Positions 32,491 through 41,115 of a stretch of 64,000 nt of DNA are shown one piece after another. Where the stretch lies: NCBI GenBank assembly GCA_963793025.1, contig CAWBYL010000006.1, positions 806,001-870,000 on the forward strand. The letters are read 5' to 3'. A program made the position numbers and the translations under genes. The DNA comes from CAWBYL01 sp963793025 (GTDB taxonomy: Bacteria > Actinomycetota > Acidimicrobiia > Acidimicrobiales > Acidimicrobilacustridaceae). Below the pieces are notes generated by a model. That model was given only the letters and a program-made list of their open reading frames with translations, was not told the origin of the DNA and searched no databases. How positions within the stretch are numbered: the stretch's first letter is position 1; every line of letters begins with the position of its first letter.

Positions 32491-34143
32491 ATGGCCAAGA
32501 TGTTGAAGTTCGACGAGGACGCCCGCCGCGCCCTCGAGGCCGGCGTGAACGCTCTGGCCGACGCCGTGAAGGTGACGCTCGGCCCGAAGGGCCGCAACGT
32601 CGTCCTCGACAAGAAGTTCGGCGCCCCCACCATCACCAACGACGGCGTGTCCATCGCCCGTGAGGTCGAGCTGGAGGACCCGTTCGAGAACATGGGCGCC
32701 CAGCTGGTGAAGGAGGTCGCCACCAAGACCAACGACATCGCCGGTGACGGCACCACCACGGCCACCGTGCTGGCCCAGGCCCTGGTCCGTGAGGGCCTGC
32801 GCAACGTGGCCGCCGGCGCCAGCCCCCTCGGCCTCAAGCGGGGCATCGAGAAGGCCGTCGCCGCCGCTGTGGAGAGCATCGCCGACCAGGCCAAGGAGAT
32901 CGACGACAAGTCCGAGATCGCCCAGGTCGCGAGCATCTCCGCCGCTGATCCCACCATCGGTGGGGTCATCGCCGACGCCATCGACAAGGTCGGCAAGGAC
33001 GGCGTCGTCACCGTCGAGGAGTCCAACACCTTCGGCATGGACCTCGAGTTCGTCGAGGGCATGCAGTTCGACAAGGGCTACCTCTCCCCGTACTTCGTGA
33101 CTGACGCCGAGCGTCAGGAAGCGGTCCTCGACAACCCGTACATCCTCTTCGCCAACTCGAAGATCTCGTCGGTGCAGGACATGCTCCCCGTACTCGAGAA
33201 GGTCATGCAGTCGGGCAAGCCCCTCCTGATCGTCTGCGAAGACGTCGACGGTGAGGCCCTCGCCACGCTCGTGGTCAACAAGATCCGCGGCACGTTCAAC
33301 TCCGTCGCCGTGAAGGCCCCGGGCTTCGGCGAGCGCCGCAAGGCGATGCTGGCCGACATGGCCATCCTCACCGGTGGCCAGGTCATCTCCGAAGAGGTCG
33401 GGCTCAAGCTCGACTCGGCCACGCTCGACCTGCTGGGCACCGCCCGCAAGGTCGTGATCACCAAGGACGAGACCACCATCGTCGAGGGCGCTGGCGAGAC
33501 CGCCGACGTCAACGGCCGGGTCGCCCAGATCAAGCGTGAGATCGAGGACACCGACTCCGACTGGGACCGCGAGAAGCTCCAGGAGCGTCTGGCCAAGCTG
33601 TCCGGCGGCGTGGCCGTCATCAAGGTCGGCGCCGCCACCGAGGTGGAGCTCAAGGAGAAGAAGCACCGCATCGAGGACGCCCTCAGCGCCACCCGTGCGG
33701 CCATCGAGGAAGGTGTGGTCGCCGGTGGCGGCACCGCTCTGCTCCGGGCCCGCGCCACGCTGAAGTCGACCATCGACGGGCTCGAGGGCGACGAGGCCAC
33801 TGGCGCTCGCGCCGTGTATCGCGCCCTGGAGGCCCCGGCTCGGCTCATCGCCGACAACGCCGGTCTCGAGGGGGCCGTCATCGTCCAGCAGATCGAGAAC
33901 GAGACCGGCTCGACCGGCCTCAACGCCGCCACCGGCGAGATGGTCGACCTGCTGAAGGCCGGCGTCATCGATCCGGCCAAGGTGACTCGCGCTGCGTTGC
34001 AGAACGCGGCTTCCATCGCGGCTCTGCTGCTCACCACCGAGGCGCTCGTGGCGGACAAGCCCGAGGCCGGAGGCGACGCCGCCGCTGCGGCCGCCGCCAT
34101 GGGTGGCATGGGCGGCATGGGTGGCATGGGCGGGATGATGTGA
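32491..34143 (+). CDS. groEL: Chaperonin GroEL
   Basis: GroEL (550 residues) is the ATP-dependent folding chaperonin. VTLGPKGRNVVLDKKFGAPT and the ATP site AGDGTTTATVLAQALV are conserved. The C terminus ends in the Gly-Gly-Met repeats typical of type I chaperonins. It is nine bases after groES and shares its control. Actinobacteria often have a second groEL; none is visible here. Confidence 0.98.
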   Translation: MAKMLKFDEDARRALEAGVNALADAVKVTLGPKGRNVVLDKKFGAPTITNDGVSIAREVELEDPFENMGAQLVKEVATKTNDIAGDGTTTATVLAQALVREGLRNVAAGASPLGLKRGIEKAVAAAVESIADQAKEIDDKSEIAQVASISAADPTIGGVIADAIDKVGKDGVVTVEESNTFGMDLEFVEGMQFDKGYLSPYFVTDAERQEAVLDNPYILFANSKISSVQDMLPVLEKVMQSGKPLLIVCEDVDGEALATLVVNKIRGTFNSVAVKAPGFGERRKAMLADMAILTGGQVISEEVGLKLDSATLDLLGTARKVVITKDETTIVEGAGETADVNGRVAQIKREIEDTDSDWDREKLQERLAKLSGGVAVIKVGAATEVELKEKKHRIEDALSATRAAIEEGVVAGGGTALLRARATLKSTIDGLEGDEATGARAVYRALEAPARLIADNAGLEGAVIVQQIENETGSTGLNAATGEMVDLLKAGVIDPAKVTRAALQNAASIAALLLTTEALVADKPEAGGDAAAAAAAMGGMGGMGGMGGMM

Positions 34144-34183
34144 GCCAGGCCTCGGCCTAGCCACAACCGCACCATCGTTCGAC

Positions 34184-34215
34184 CGAAGGGGTCGGTCCTC
34201 GGACCGGCCCCTTCG
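34184..34215 (+). terminator. groEL terminator
   Basis: A 15-bp stem (34184-34198 with 34201-34215, one G-T pair) is centred on TC, starting CGAAGGGG and ending CCCCTTCG. It lies 41 bases after groEL. No long T run follows, as is normal in this GC-rich DNA. Confidence 0.75.
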
Positions 34216-34344
34216 TCGCGTCCGGCCGCGGCGCCGTGAATGGTGGGGATGGCGTTCGGTGCGGCCGGGACGGAGCGGTACTACCGTGCGCGGACCGGGC
34301 CCGGGGTAGGGGCGGTCCGAAGAGGGTGGGAGGTGCTACGGCCG

Positions 34345-35361
34345 ATGGATCGGGGATCCGTGCCCGTGGTCGCGCGGTCGGTGGACGGCACCGACGAGGT
34401 CGGCGGACCGCCACCGTCGAACATCGACCTCGCCGCCATCCGAGAGCGCGTGGTCGACGAGGCGATGACCCGACCCGACGGCTGGCGCACCAGCGGCCAC
34501 CTGGCCGTGGCCGCCGGGGCATACGTCGCGTTGGCGGTGCTGGTGGCCGCCGTCGACGCCCTTCCCATCCGCCTCCTGGCCTGGCTGGGCATGGCGTGGA
34601 TCCTGATCGGCAACGGGGCTGCGGCCCACGAGGCGGTGCACGGGCACCTCTACCGTTCGACGAGGGCCAACCGGTTTGTCGCACTCGCTGCCACCACCGT
34701 CATCCTCCTGCCCTGGGGCATGTATCGGGCCGAGCACCTGGTCCACCACGCCACGACGGCGACCGCCGAGGACCCACAGGGCCGGCCGGTGCTTTTCCGT
34801 TGCCGCCTGCAGCTCTTGGTCCTGCCGCTCGGCGGCCCGTACGTCCTGGCCGACATGCATCGACTGAACGTGCTGACCGCACTGGGACGGCCCTACCGCT
34901 GTGTGCGCACCAGCGAACAACTGCGTGACGTGCGGGCCACCGCGGTCGCGACCCTCTTCTTCGTGGCCCTGGTGATCGGTGCCGCCTGGAGGTGGCCGGG
35001 CGTCGTGCTCTTCGTCTGGGGTGTGCCGGTCCTGATCGCCATGCTCTTGCTGTTCCCCTTCCTCGCCACCGCCGAGCATGCCGACGGCGCACCGGGAGAG
35101 CCCCTCGAGAACTCGCGGACCACTCGGTCGAACCGGCTCGTGGGGTGGGTGTACTGGAACGCCAACCACCACGCCGCGCACCACTTGGTCCCCGCCGTCA
35201 CCTACCGCCACGTGCGCTCGGTGACCGCCATGGTCGAGGCCGCCCAGTCCGAACGGTGGTTGGTGTCGGGCTACCTCGTCTACTACGGGGGGCTCCTCCG
35301 CTCGCTGCCGACGTTCCCGCAACGCCACCGACCAGCGGTCGAGGGCCCGACGGAGGCCTGA
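34345..35361 (+). CDS. Membrane fatty acid desaturase
   Basis: This is an integral-membrane di-iron desaturase of the fatty acid desaturase family. The three histidine boxes are present: HEAVHGH, HLVHH and NHHAAHHLVP, flanked by four or more hydrophobic segments. ATG 34345 (338 residues) is preferred. A promoter-like pair, TTCGGT (34255-34260) and TACTAC (34279-34284), lies upstream, and GGGAGG is about ten bases before the ATG. GTG 34333 and ATG 34240 are in-frame alternatives. Substrate and position of desaturation cannot be read from the sequence; phytoene- or sphingolipid-type enzymes are also possible. Confidence 0.85.
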   Translation: MDRGSVPVVARSVDGTDEVGGPPPSNIDLAAIRERVVDEAMTRPDGWRTSGHLAVAAGAYVALAVLVAAVDALPIRLLAWLGMAWILIGNGAAAHEAVHGHLYRSTRANRFVALAATTVILLPWGMYRAEHLVHHATTATAEDPQGRPVLFRCRLQLLVLPLGGPYVLADMHRLNVLTALGRPYRCVRTSEQLRDVRATAVATLFFVALVIGAAWRWPGVVLFVWGVPVLIAMLLLFPFLATAEHADGAPGEPLENSRTTRSNRLVGWVYWNANHHAAHHLVPAVTYRHVRSVTAMVEAAQSERWLVSGYLVYYGGLLRSLPTFPQRHRPAVEGPTEA

Positions 35362-35389
35362 GGGGGACCGAGGCCCCGGTGCGGTGGGC

Positions 35390-36148
35390 TCAGCCGCTCG
35401 AGGCGTCGCGGCCCTCGTCGGTCGCCGGGGTCGCCACGGACGTCGGCGGCTCCGGGCGGTGCGATCCGAGCAGGCTGACGATCCGGGCCACCGCCGTCAC
35501 CAGGAAGACCTGGCCGAGGACGGCTTCGGTCACCGCTGCGCTCCGGGCCGCGTTGCTGAGCGGGCTCATGTCGCCGTAGCCGACGGTGGTCAGGGTGATG
35601 AAGCTGAAGTAGACGAAGTCTCCCGGCCGCAACGGCTCGTTCTGGGCGAAGAAGCCCGACCCCTCGACGAAGGCCATCCCGCGATAGAGGGCGGCGTACC
35701 AGAGGCCGATGATCAGGTAGGCGGAGATGCCGGCGGCGAGGGTGTTCAGGTTCACGTCGCGGTGCTGGAAGGCCCGGCGCACGATCGCCGGGAAGGCGAT
35801 GGCGAAGAGCAGGGCGTAGAGGAACGAGGCCGTGGCGACCATGTGCCGCTCCTCGCCCACCTCGAGGACCCGAGCGATGCTGCTCACGACCGTGCCCACG
35901 CCGACCACGACGAGGATCACCACGGCGGCCCGCATCAGTCGCCAGTGGACCCGGGAGTGGTGCAGGGCGATGACGAGCAGCGCAGCACTGAAGGGGTAGA
36001 CGATCAGCGCGCCGAGGCGGTAGTTGTCGCTGAAGGGGAACAGCACCATGCACACGAGCGCCAGGAGGAGCACGGGGACGAAGCTGTCGGGGTCGAGGAA
36101 CAGCCGACGCAGGCCCCACGGAGTGCGATCGGGCTCCGCGTCGGTCAC
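35390..36148 (-). CDS. Potassium channel family protein (ion channel 2 type)
   Basis: This is a 252-residue membrane protein with about six transmembrane segments. The pore loop carries the selectivity filter TLTTVGYGDM near residues 193-202, before the last helix AVTEAVLGQVFLVTAVARIV. No RCK/TrkA nucleotide domain is attached, and no clear arginine-rich voltage sensor is seen. GTG at 36148 (MTDAEPDRTPWGLRR) is chosen because TACGCT lies six bases upstream (36155-36160), a leaderless pattern. Longer starts are in the antisense of the next genes. It converges with the desaturase. Confidence 0.85.
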   Translation of the reverse strand: MTDAEPDRTPWGLRRLFLDPDSFVPVLLLALVCMVLFPFSDNYRLGALIVYPFSAALLVIALHHSRVHWRLMRAAVVILVVVGVGTVVSSIARVLEVGEERHMVATASFLYALLFAIAFPAIVRRAFQHRDVNLNTLAAGISAYLIIGLWYAALYRGMAFVEGSGFFAQNEPLRPGDFVYFSFITLTTVGYGDMSPLSNAARSAAVTEAVLGQVFLVTAVARIVSLLGSHRPEPPTSVATPATDEGRDASSG

Positions 36149-36197
36149 CGTCGGAGCGTAGGCCGCCCGCCGGGGACGGAGCAGTACCCTGCGGCCC

Positions 36198-36353
36198 ATG
36201 GACCTCCCTCCCCCCGATCCCGAGAAGCTGCTGGCCGCCTGGATGGAGTGGGAGACAGGCGAGACGACGCCGGGACGGGTGATGGCCAACCTCAAGACCG
36301 CGGGGCTCCCCGACCTTCTGCGAGCGCTGGTCGAGGCGCTCCCCCCGAAGTAG
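36198..36353 (+). CDS. Small conserved-looking protein, 51 residues
   Basis: This short frame encodes a polar helical protein starting MDLPPPDPEKLLAAWMEWE. Its ending, PGRVMANLKTAGLPDLLRAL and VEALPPK, looks coding rather than random. TACCCT (36185-36190) seven bases before the ATG suggests a leaderless start. Its stop overlaps the Nudix GTG by one base, so the two are likely co-translated. Function unknown. Confidence 0.7.
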   Translation: MDLPPPDPEKLLAAWMEWETGETTPGRVMANLKTAGLPDLLRALVEALPPK

Positions 36354-37093
36354 TGACGGACAAGGGCGGACGCCAGGTCATCCCGAGGCCGCCTTCGGTC
36401 CGGCCCGGTCGGCCCGCGCCCTGGGCCCATCTGGCCGAGGAGGAACGGCGCCCTTCGGTGGCTGACGTGCGTCGGGCCTTCGCCACCGCGCCGGATCCTC
36501 AGCCGTCGGATCGCGAGGACTCGGGCGTGCGGGCTTCGGCCGTGCTGGCCGCGATGTACGACGACGGAGGCGAGGCGGTGGTGATCCTCACACGCCGGGC
36601 TCAGCACCTGCGCAGCCATCGCGGTGAGGTGTCCTTCCCGGGCGGAGGCCAGGAGCCGGGGGAGGATCTCTGGACCACCGCTCTGCGGGAGGCTCGGGAG
36701 GAGGTCGCCCTCGACCCGACCCAGGTGGAGCGGCTGGGCGAGCTCGATCATCTGCGCACCATCACCAGCCGCTCCTTCATCGTCCCCTACGTGGCCCAGC
36801 TACCGGCCCGTCCGCACCTGGTCGCATCGCCGGCCGAGGTCGAGTTGGTGCTGCACGTCCCGCTGTCGGAGTTGATGTCGGACGGGGTGTTCCGTGAGGA
36901 GCTGTGGGGGATCGCCCCGCAGGCGCGACCCATCTCCTTCTTCGACGTCGAAGGCGACACCATCTGGGGCGCGACCGCCGCCATGGTCCGCAACCTGCTG
37001 TCCATCGTCACCGGCACCTACGACCCGTCCGACCATCCGACCCCATGGTCGGCCCCGGGGGGTGGCGAGGTGGCTCCCGGCGTGGCTCCCTGA
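36353..37093 (+). CDS. Nudix hydrolase, CoA pyrophosphatase type
   Basis: This is a 246-residue Nudix protein. The Nudix box reads GGGQEPGEDLWTTALREARE followed by EVAL. The preceding LRSHRGEVSFPGG is the signature of the CoA diphosphatase (NudL/YeaB) subgroup, which cleaves CoA to phosphopantetheine and 3',5'-ADP. A proline-rich N-terminal stretch precedes the fold. GTG 36353 overlaps the small gene upstream. Confidence 0.88.
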   Translation: MTDKGGRQVIPRPPSVRPGRPAPWAHLAEEERRPSVADVRRAFATAPDPQPSDREDSGVRASAVLAAMYDDGGEAVVILTRRAQHLRSHRGEVSFPGGGQEPGEDLWTTALREAREEVALDPTQVERLGELDHLRTITSRSFIVPYVAQLPARPHLVASPAEVELVLHVPLSELMSDGVFREELWGIAPQARPISFFDVEGDTIWGATAAMVRNLLSIVTGTYDPSDHPTPWSAPGGGEVAPGVAP

Positions 37094-37112
37094 TGGCCGG
37101 TACCGTTCCCCC

Positions 37113-37502
37113 ATGCCTCAGCTGATCTTCTCCGCCGAGACCCAACAGGAGCTCGTCGCCCAGGTTCGCCGGTGGCTGGCCTCGGCCGAGGCCGACGTCG
37201 ACGGGCAGCTCTCGGTGAGTGCCGCCGTCGTCCAGGGGGCGGGCCTCACCAAGGACGCCCTCCGCATCATCGCCGCCGCCGCCCCGGCTCCGGTCGCCCA
37301 GAACGACGTGGTGAAGTCCCTGACCGCCATGGGCTATCGCGCCACCGACGTGACCTCGAAGGCCATCGTGGACGGGCTGTCGAGCGTGGAGACGCTGACC
37401 GGCGGCAGCGTCGTGCGGCGGGTGACCGAGAAGGGCACCTCCACCCTCTGGTCGATGAACTCCAAGATGGCCAAGCAGGTCCTGCGCACGCTGGCGTCCT
37501 AG
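37113..37502 (+). CDS. Hypothetical protein, 129 residues
   Basis: The product starts MPQLIFSAETQQELVAQVRR and is rich in alanine, valine and serine, with no membrane segment or signal peptide. The middle part, TKDALRIIAAAAPAPVAQND with VVKSLTAMGYRATDV, has the look of a small helical, possibly winged-helix, domain. TACCGT (37101-37106), six bases before the ATG, suggests a leaderless start. I do not recognise a family. Confidence 0.7.
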   Translation: MPQLIFSAETQQELVAQVRRWLASAEADVDGQLSVSAAVVQGAGLTKDALRIIAAAAPAPVAQNDVVKSLTAMGYRATDVTSKAIVDGLSSVETLTGGSVVRRVTEKGTSTLWSMNSKMAKQVLRTLAS

Positions 37503-37506
37503 CTCG

Positions 37507-37542
37507 GCCGCCGGCGGATCGGCGGCACCGGGGGCCGGTGCC
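37507..37542. terminator. Bidirectional hairpins between convergent genes
   Basis: Two overlapping stems lie between the 129-residue gene and the convergent tetR-type gene. GCCGCCG (37507-37513) pairs with CGGCGGC (37520-37526), and GGCACCGG (37524-37531) pairs with CCGGTGCC (37535-37542). Either could terminate transcription from both sides. Confidence 0.55.
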
Positions 37543-37550
37543 GGGGCGGG

Positions 37551-38225
37551 TCAGGCGGCGGCGGAGAAGATGGCGAGGGCGGCCGACACCAGGTCGTCGG
37601 CCAGGTCGTCGGCCGACGGCATCGCCGGCGACGCGGTGCCGGCCGAGACCAGCGCCTCGTGATCGGCGGCGGCGTGCACCACCATCGTGGTGACCATGAA
37701 GAAACGGCTGTTGGCGGTGGCGGGGGAGACCCCGAGCGCGGCGCGGATGCGGGCCGTGACCGCTCGGGTGGCGCGAGTGGCGTCAGCGCTCGCTCCGTAG
37801 GGGCGCACGCCGACGGTGTCGCTACCCGGAGGGACCAGGGGGCCACCCCCGAACGGGTTGAAGCGTGGGTCTTCGTGGAGGCGGGCCACGAAGCGGACCC
37901 AGTAGCCACCGCACCCGTCCATCCCCTCGGTGAAGGGCTCGACCAGGACCCGGACCAACGAAGGGAGGTCGTCGCCCCGGCCGGTGGCGTCGAGCTCGTC
38001 GAGCATGGCCGACCGTCGCGCCTCGAGGCTGGCGAAGCGACGCTCGAACAGCGCCCCCACCAGGCCTTCGCGGCCGCCGAAGTGGTAGTGGACGGCCGCC
38101 GTGTTGCGTTGTCCGGCCGCCTCGCCGACCTCCCGGAGGGACACCCCTTCGAGGCCCTTCTCGGCGTAGAGACGTTCGGCGGCGACCAGGATGCGCTCGG
38201 GGGTGTCGGTGTGGGCGGCCGTCAT
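37551..38225 (-). CDS. TetR-family transcriptional regulator
   Basis: This is a 224-residue regulator. The N-terminal helix-turn-helix reads TPERILVAAERLYAEKGLEG, VSLREVGEAAGQRNTAAVHY and HFGGREGLVGALFERR. The C-terminal ligand domain is not diagnostic. ATG at 38225 with TAGCCT seven bases upstream (38233-38238) looks leaderless. It is divergent from guaB3, with 158 bp between; its targets are unknown. Confidence 0.9.
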   Translation of the reverse strand: MTAAHTDTPERILVAAERLYAEKGLEGVSLREVGEAAGQRNTAAVHYHFGGREGLVGALFERRFASLEARRSAMLDELDATGRGDDLPSLVRVLVEPFTEGMDGCGGYWVRFVARLHEDPRFNPFGGGPLVPPGSDTVGVRPYGASADATRATRAVTARIRAALGVSPATANSRFFMVTTMVVHAAADHEALVSAGTASPAMPSADDLADDLVSAALAIFSAAA

Positions 38226-38383
38226 CGCCCGGAGGCTAATCGGAGCGGCCGAATCGTGGCCCGAGCGGCGCCGGAGGGGGCGGCGGAGCTGAGTAGACTG
38301 CCCTCTTTCCAGCGGAGAGGGGCCCTCGGGGCTCTCCTTCGTCGTTTTCGCACACTGACGACGCACAGCGAAGGGACGGGCCG

Positions 38384-39547
38384 ATGGCCGAGGTCGAGAT
38401 CGGGATGGGGAAGTCCGGACGGCGGGCCTACGGGTTCGACGACATCGCGATCGTGCCCAGTCGCCGCACCCGCGACCCGGAGGACGTCGACATCTCGTGG
38501 GACATCGACGCCTTCCGCTTCGAGCTCCCTCTCATGGCCTCGGCCATGGACGGGGTGGTCAGTCCGGCCACGGCCATCGAGGTCGGCCGCCTCGGAGGCG
38601 TCGGAGTGCTGAACCTCGAAGGCCTCTGGACGCGCTACGAGGACCCCGAGCCGCTGTTCGCCGAGATCGCCGAGCTCGACAACGAAAAGGCCACGGCGCG
38701 GATGCAGGACATCTACCAGGAGCCGATCAAGCCCGAGCTGGTGGGTCAGCGCATCCGCCAGATCAAGGACGCCGGGGTCGTGAGCTGCTGCTCGGTGACC
38801 CCCCAGCGCACCGACGCCCTGGCCAAGGAGATCATCGATGCCGAACTCGACCTGCTGGTCATCCAGGGCACGGTCGTCTCGGCCGAGCACGTCTCCAAGA
38901 CCGTCGAGCCGCTGAACCTCAAGCGCTTCGTACGTGAGCTCGACATCCCGGTGATCGTCGGCGGTTGTGCCAGCTACCAGGCCGCCCTGCACCTCATGCG
39001 CACCGGGGCGGCCGGCGTGCTGGTCGGTGTCGGTCCCGGCCACGCCTGCACGACCCGCGGCGTGCTCGGGATCGGCGTACCCCAGGCCACGGCCATCGCC
39101 GACGCCAAGGCCGCTCGCATGCGTCACCTCGACGAGACCGGCGTCTACTGCCAGGTCATCGCCGACGGCGGCATGGGCACCGGCGGTGACATCGCCAAGG
39201 CCATCGTCTGCGGTGCCGACGCGGTGATGATCGGTTCTCCACTCGCCGCCACTCGTGAGGCGCCCGGCCGGGGCTACCACTGGGGCATGGCCACCTTCCA
39301 CCCGACCCTTCCTCGCGGCGCCCGGGTCAAGACCACCATCCGAGGCTCCCTCGAGGAGGTCCTCGTCGGTCCGGCCCACGAGAACGACGGCCGTATGAAC
39401 CTCTTCGGCGCTCTGCGCACCTCGATGGCCACCTGCGGCTACGAGACGGTCAAGGAGTTCCAGAAGGCCGAGGTCATGGTCGCTCCCGCCCTGCAGACCG
39501 AGGGCAAGAACCTCCAGAAGACCCAGGGTGTGGGGATGGGCCACTAG
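38384..39547 (+). CDS. guaB3: GuaB3-family IMP dehydrogenase-related protein
   Basis: This is a 387-residue TIM-barrel protein of the GuaB3 group, common in actinobacteria. It lacks the CBS pair of true GuaB. GFDDIAIVPSRRTRDPEDVD and LPLMASAMDGVVSP are conserved, and GPGHACTTRGVLGIGVPQA carries the catalytic-loop Cys. The exact reaction of GuaB3 proteins is less certain than for GuaB. It is followed at once by guaA, supporting a role in GMP metabolism. A TAGACT -10-like site lies at 38294-38299 and AAGGGA before the ATG. Confidence 0.93.
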   Translation: MAEVEIGMGKSGRRAYGFDDIAIVPSRRTRDPEDVDISWDIDAFRFELPLMASAMDGVVSPATAIEVGRLGGVGVLNLEGLWTRYEDPEPLFAEIAELDNEKATARMQDIYQEPIKPELVGQRIRQIKDAGVVSCCSVTPQRTDALAKEIIDAELDLLVIQGTVVSAEHVSKTVEPLNLKRFVRELDIPVIVGGCASYQAALHLMRTGAAGVLVGVGPGHACTTRGVLGIGVPQATAIADAKAARMRHLDETGVYCQVIADGGMGTGGDIAKAIVCGADAVMIGSPLAATREAPGRGYHWGMATFHPTLPRGARVKTTIRGSLEEVLVGPAHENDGRMNLFGALRTSMATCGYETVKEFQKAEVMVAPALQTEGKNLQKTQGVGMGH

Positions 39548-41091
39548 TGGCCGACCCTGAGGTCGACACCGTCCTCGTCGTCGACTTCGGCGCCCAGTAC
39601 GCCCAACTCATCGCCCGCCGGGTCCGCGAGGCCCACGTCTACTCCGAGATCGTGCCCCACACGGTCACCGCCGCCGAGCTGGCCGAGCGGCGTCCCGCCG
39701 GGATCGTCTTCTCCGGCGGGCCGGCATCGGTCCACGTCGACGGCGCGCCTTCCATCGACCCCGGTGTCTACGACCTCGACGTCCCGATCCTCGGCATCTG
39801 CTACGGCGCCCAGCTGCTGGCCCGTGACCTCGGGGGCACCGTGGCCCGCACCGGTCGCGGCGAGTACGGCCGCACCGACCTGGCGGTCGCCGGCCAGGAG
39901 GTGCTCTTCGGTGCCGCCCAGCCCGAGCGACAACCGGTCTGGATGAGCCACTTCGACACCATCACCGAGCCGCCGACCGGGGCGGTCGTCACCGCCTCAA
40001 CGCCCGACACGCCGGCCGCCGCCTTCGAAGACCGGGCCCACGGTCGCTTCGGGGTGCAGTTCCACCCCGAGGTGGTGCACACGCCGCACGGGCAGGAGGT
40101 GCTCGAGCACTTCCTCTACGACGCCTGCGGTCTGGGCGCGACCTGGACGATGTCGTCCATCATCGACGCCCAGGTCGACGCCATCCGGACCCAGGTCGGC
40201 AGCGGTCGCGCCATCTGCGGCCTGTCCGGCGGAGTGGATTCGGCGGTGGCCGCCGCGCTCGTGCACAAGGCCATCGGCGCCCAGCTCACCTGTGTGTTCG
40301 TCGACACCGGGCTCATGCGCCAAGGCGAGGGCGAGCAGGTGGTGGAGACGTTCCAGCGTCACCAGGGCATCGAGCTCATCCACGTGCGCGCCGGGGACCG
40401 CTTCTTCGAGCGCCTGGAGGGGATCACCGATCCCGAGGACAAGCGCAAGGCGATCGGCGAGCTGTTCATCCGCGTCTTCGAGGACTCGGCCGGCGGGCTC
40501 GAGGACGCCAAGTTCCTCGTGCAGGGCACCCTCTATCCGGATGTCATCGAGTCGGGCACCAAGGACGCGGCCAAGATCAAGAGCCACCACAACGTGGGTG
40601 GTCTGCCCGACGACATGGAGTTCGAGCTGGTCGAGCCGCTGCGGGCGTTGTTCAAGGACGAGGTGCGCAAGGTCGGCACCGAGCTCGGGCTCCCCGACGA
40701 GATCGTGTGGCGCCAGCCCTTCCCCGGTCCCGGGCTCGGCGTGCGCATCATCGGCGAGGTCACCCCCGAGAAGGTGGCCATGCTCCAGAAGGCCGATGCC
40801 ATCGTGCGCGAGGAGGTCAAGGCGGCCGGCCTCGAGCGCGAGATCTGGCAGGCGTTCGCCGTGCTCCCCGACATCCGCTCGGTGGGGGTCATGGGCGACG
40901 AGCGCACCTACGGCCACCCGATCATCATCCGCGCCGTCACCAGCGAGGACGCCATGACCGCGGACTGGGCCCGTCTGCCCTACGAGCTGCTCGAGCGCAT
41001 GTCGAGCCGCATCATCAACGAGGTGGCGGGCATCAACCGGGTGGCCTACGACATCACCTCGAAGCCACCCGGCACCATCGAGTGGGAGTAG
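39547..41091 (+). CDS. guaA: GMP synthase (glutamine-hydrolysing)
   Basis: GuaA (514 residues) converts XMP to GMP. The N-terminal amidotransferase has the nucleophile Cys in LGICYGAQLL and the catalytic FHPEV. The ATP-pyrophosphatase loop is GLSGGVDSAVAAAL. The C-terminal dimer domain ends VAYDITSKPPGTIEWE. In the amidotransferase the usual SHGD motif reads SHFD, a small deviation. GTG 39547 overlaps the guaB3 stop by one base. Confidence 0.98.
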   Translation: MADPEVDTVLVVDFGAQYAQLIARRVREAHVYSEIVPHTVTAAELAERRPAGIVFSGGPASVHVDGAPSIDPGVYDLDVPILGICYGAQLLARDLGGTVARTGRGEYGRTDLAVAGQEVLFGAAQPERQPVWMSHFDTITEPPTGAVVTASTPDTPAAAFEDRAHGRFGVQFHPEVVHTPHGQEVLEHFLYDACGLGATWTMSSIIDAQVDAIRTQVGSGRAICGLSGGVDSAVAAALVHKAIGAQLTCVFVDTGLMRQGEGEQVVETFQRHQGIELIHVRAGDRFFERLEGITDPEDKRKAIGELFIRVFEDSAGGLEDAKFLVQGTLYPDVIESGTKDAAKIKSHHNVGGLPDDMEFELVEPLRALFKDEVRKVGTELGLPDEIVWRQPFPGPGLGVRIIGEVTPEKVAMLQKADAIVREEVKAAGLEREIWQAFAVLPDIRSVGVMGDERTYGHPIIIRAVTSEDAMTADWARLPYELLERMSSRIINEVAGINRVAYDITSKPPGTIEWE

Positions 41092-41106
41092 CGCCGGCCG
41101 TCGGCG
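41092..41106. terminator. Small hairpin between guaA and the convergent SDR gene
   Basis: CGCCG and CGGCG flank a five-base loop immediately after the guaA stop and before the convergent SDR stop. It is short but well placed to act in both directions. Confidence 0.35.
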
Positions 41107-41115
41107 GCGTGACGT

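Noticed and set aside
35384..36352. Extended N terminus of the Nudix protein
   Set aside because: It lies antisense to the K+ channel; the Nudix similarity begins after GTG 36353 and the small gene ends exactly there.
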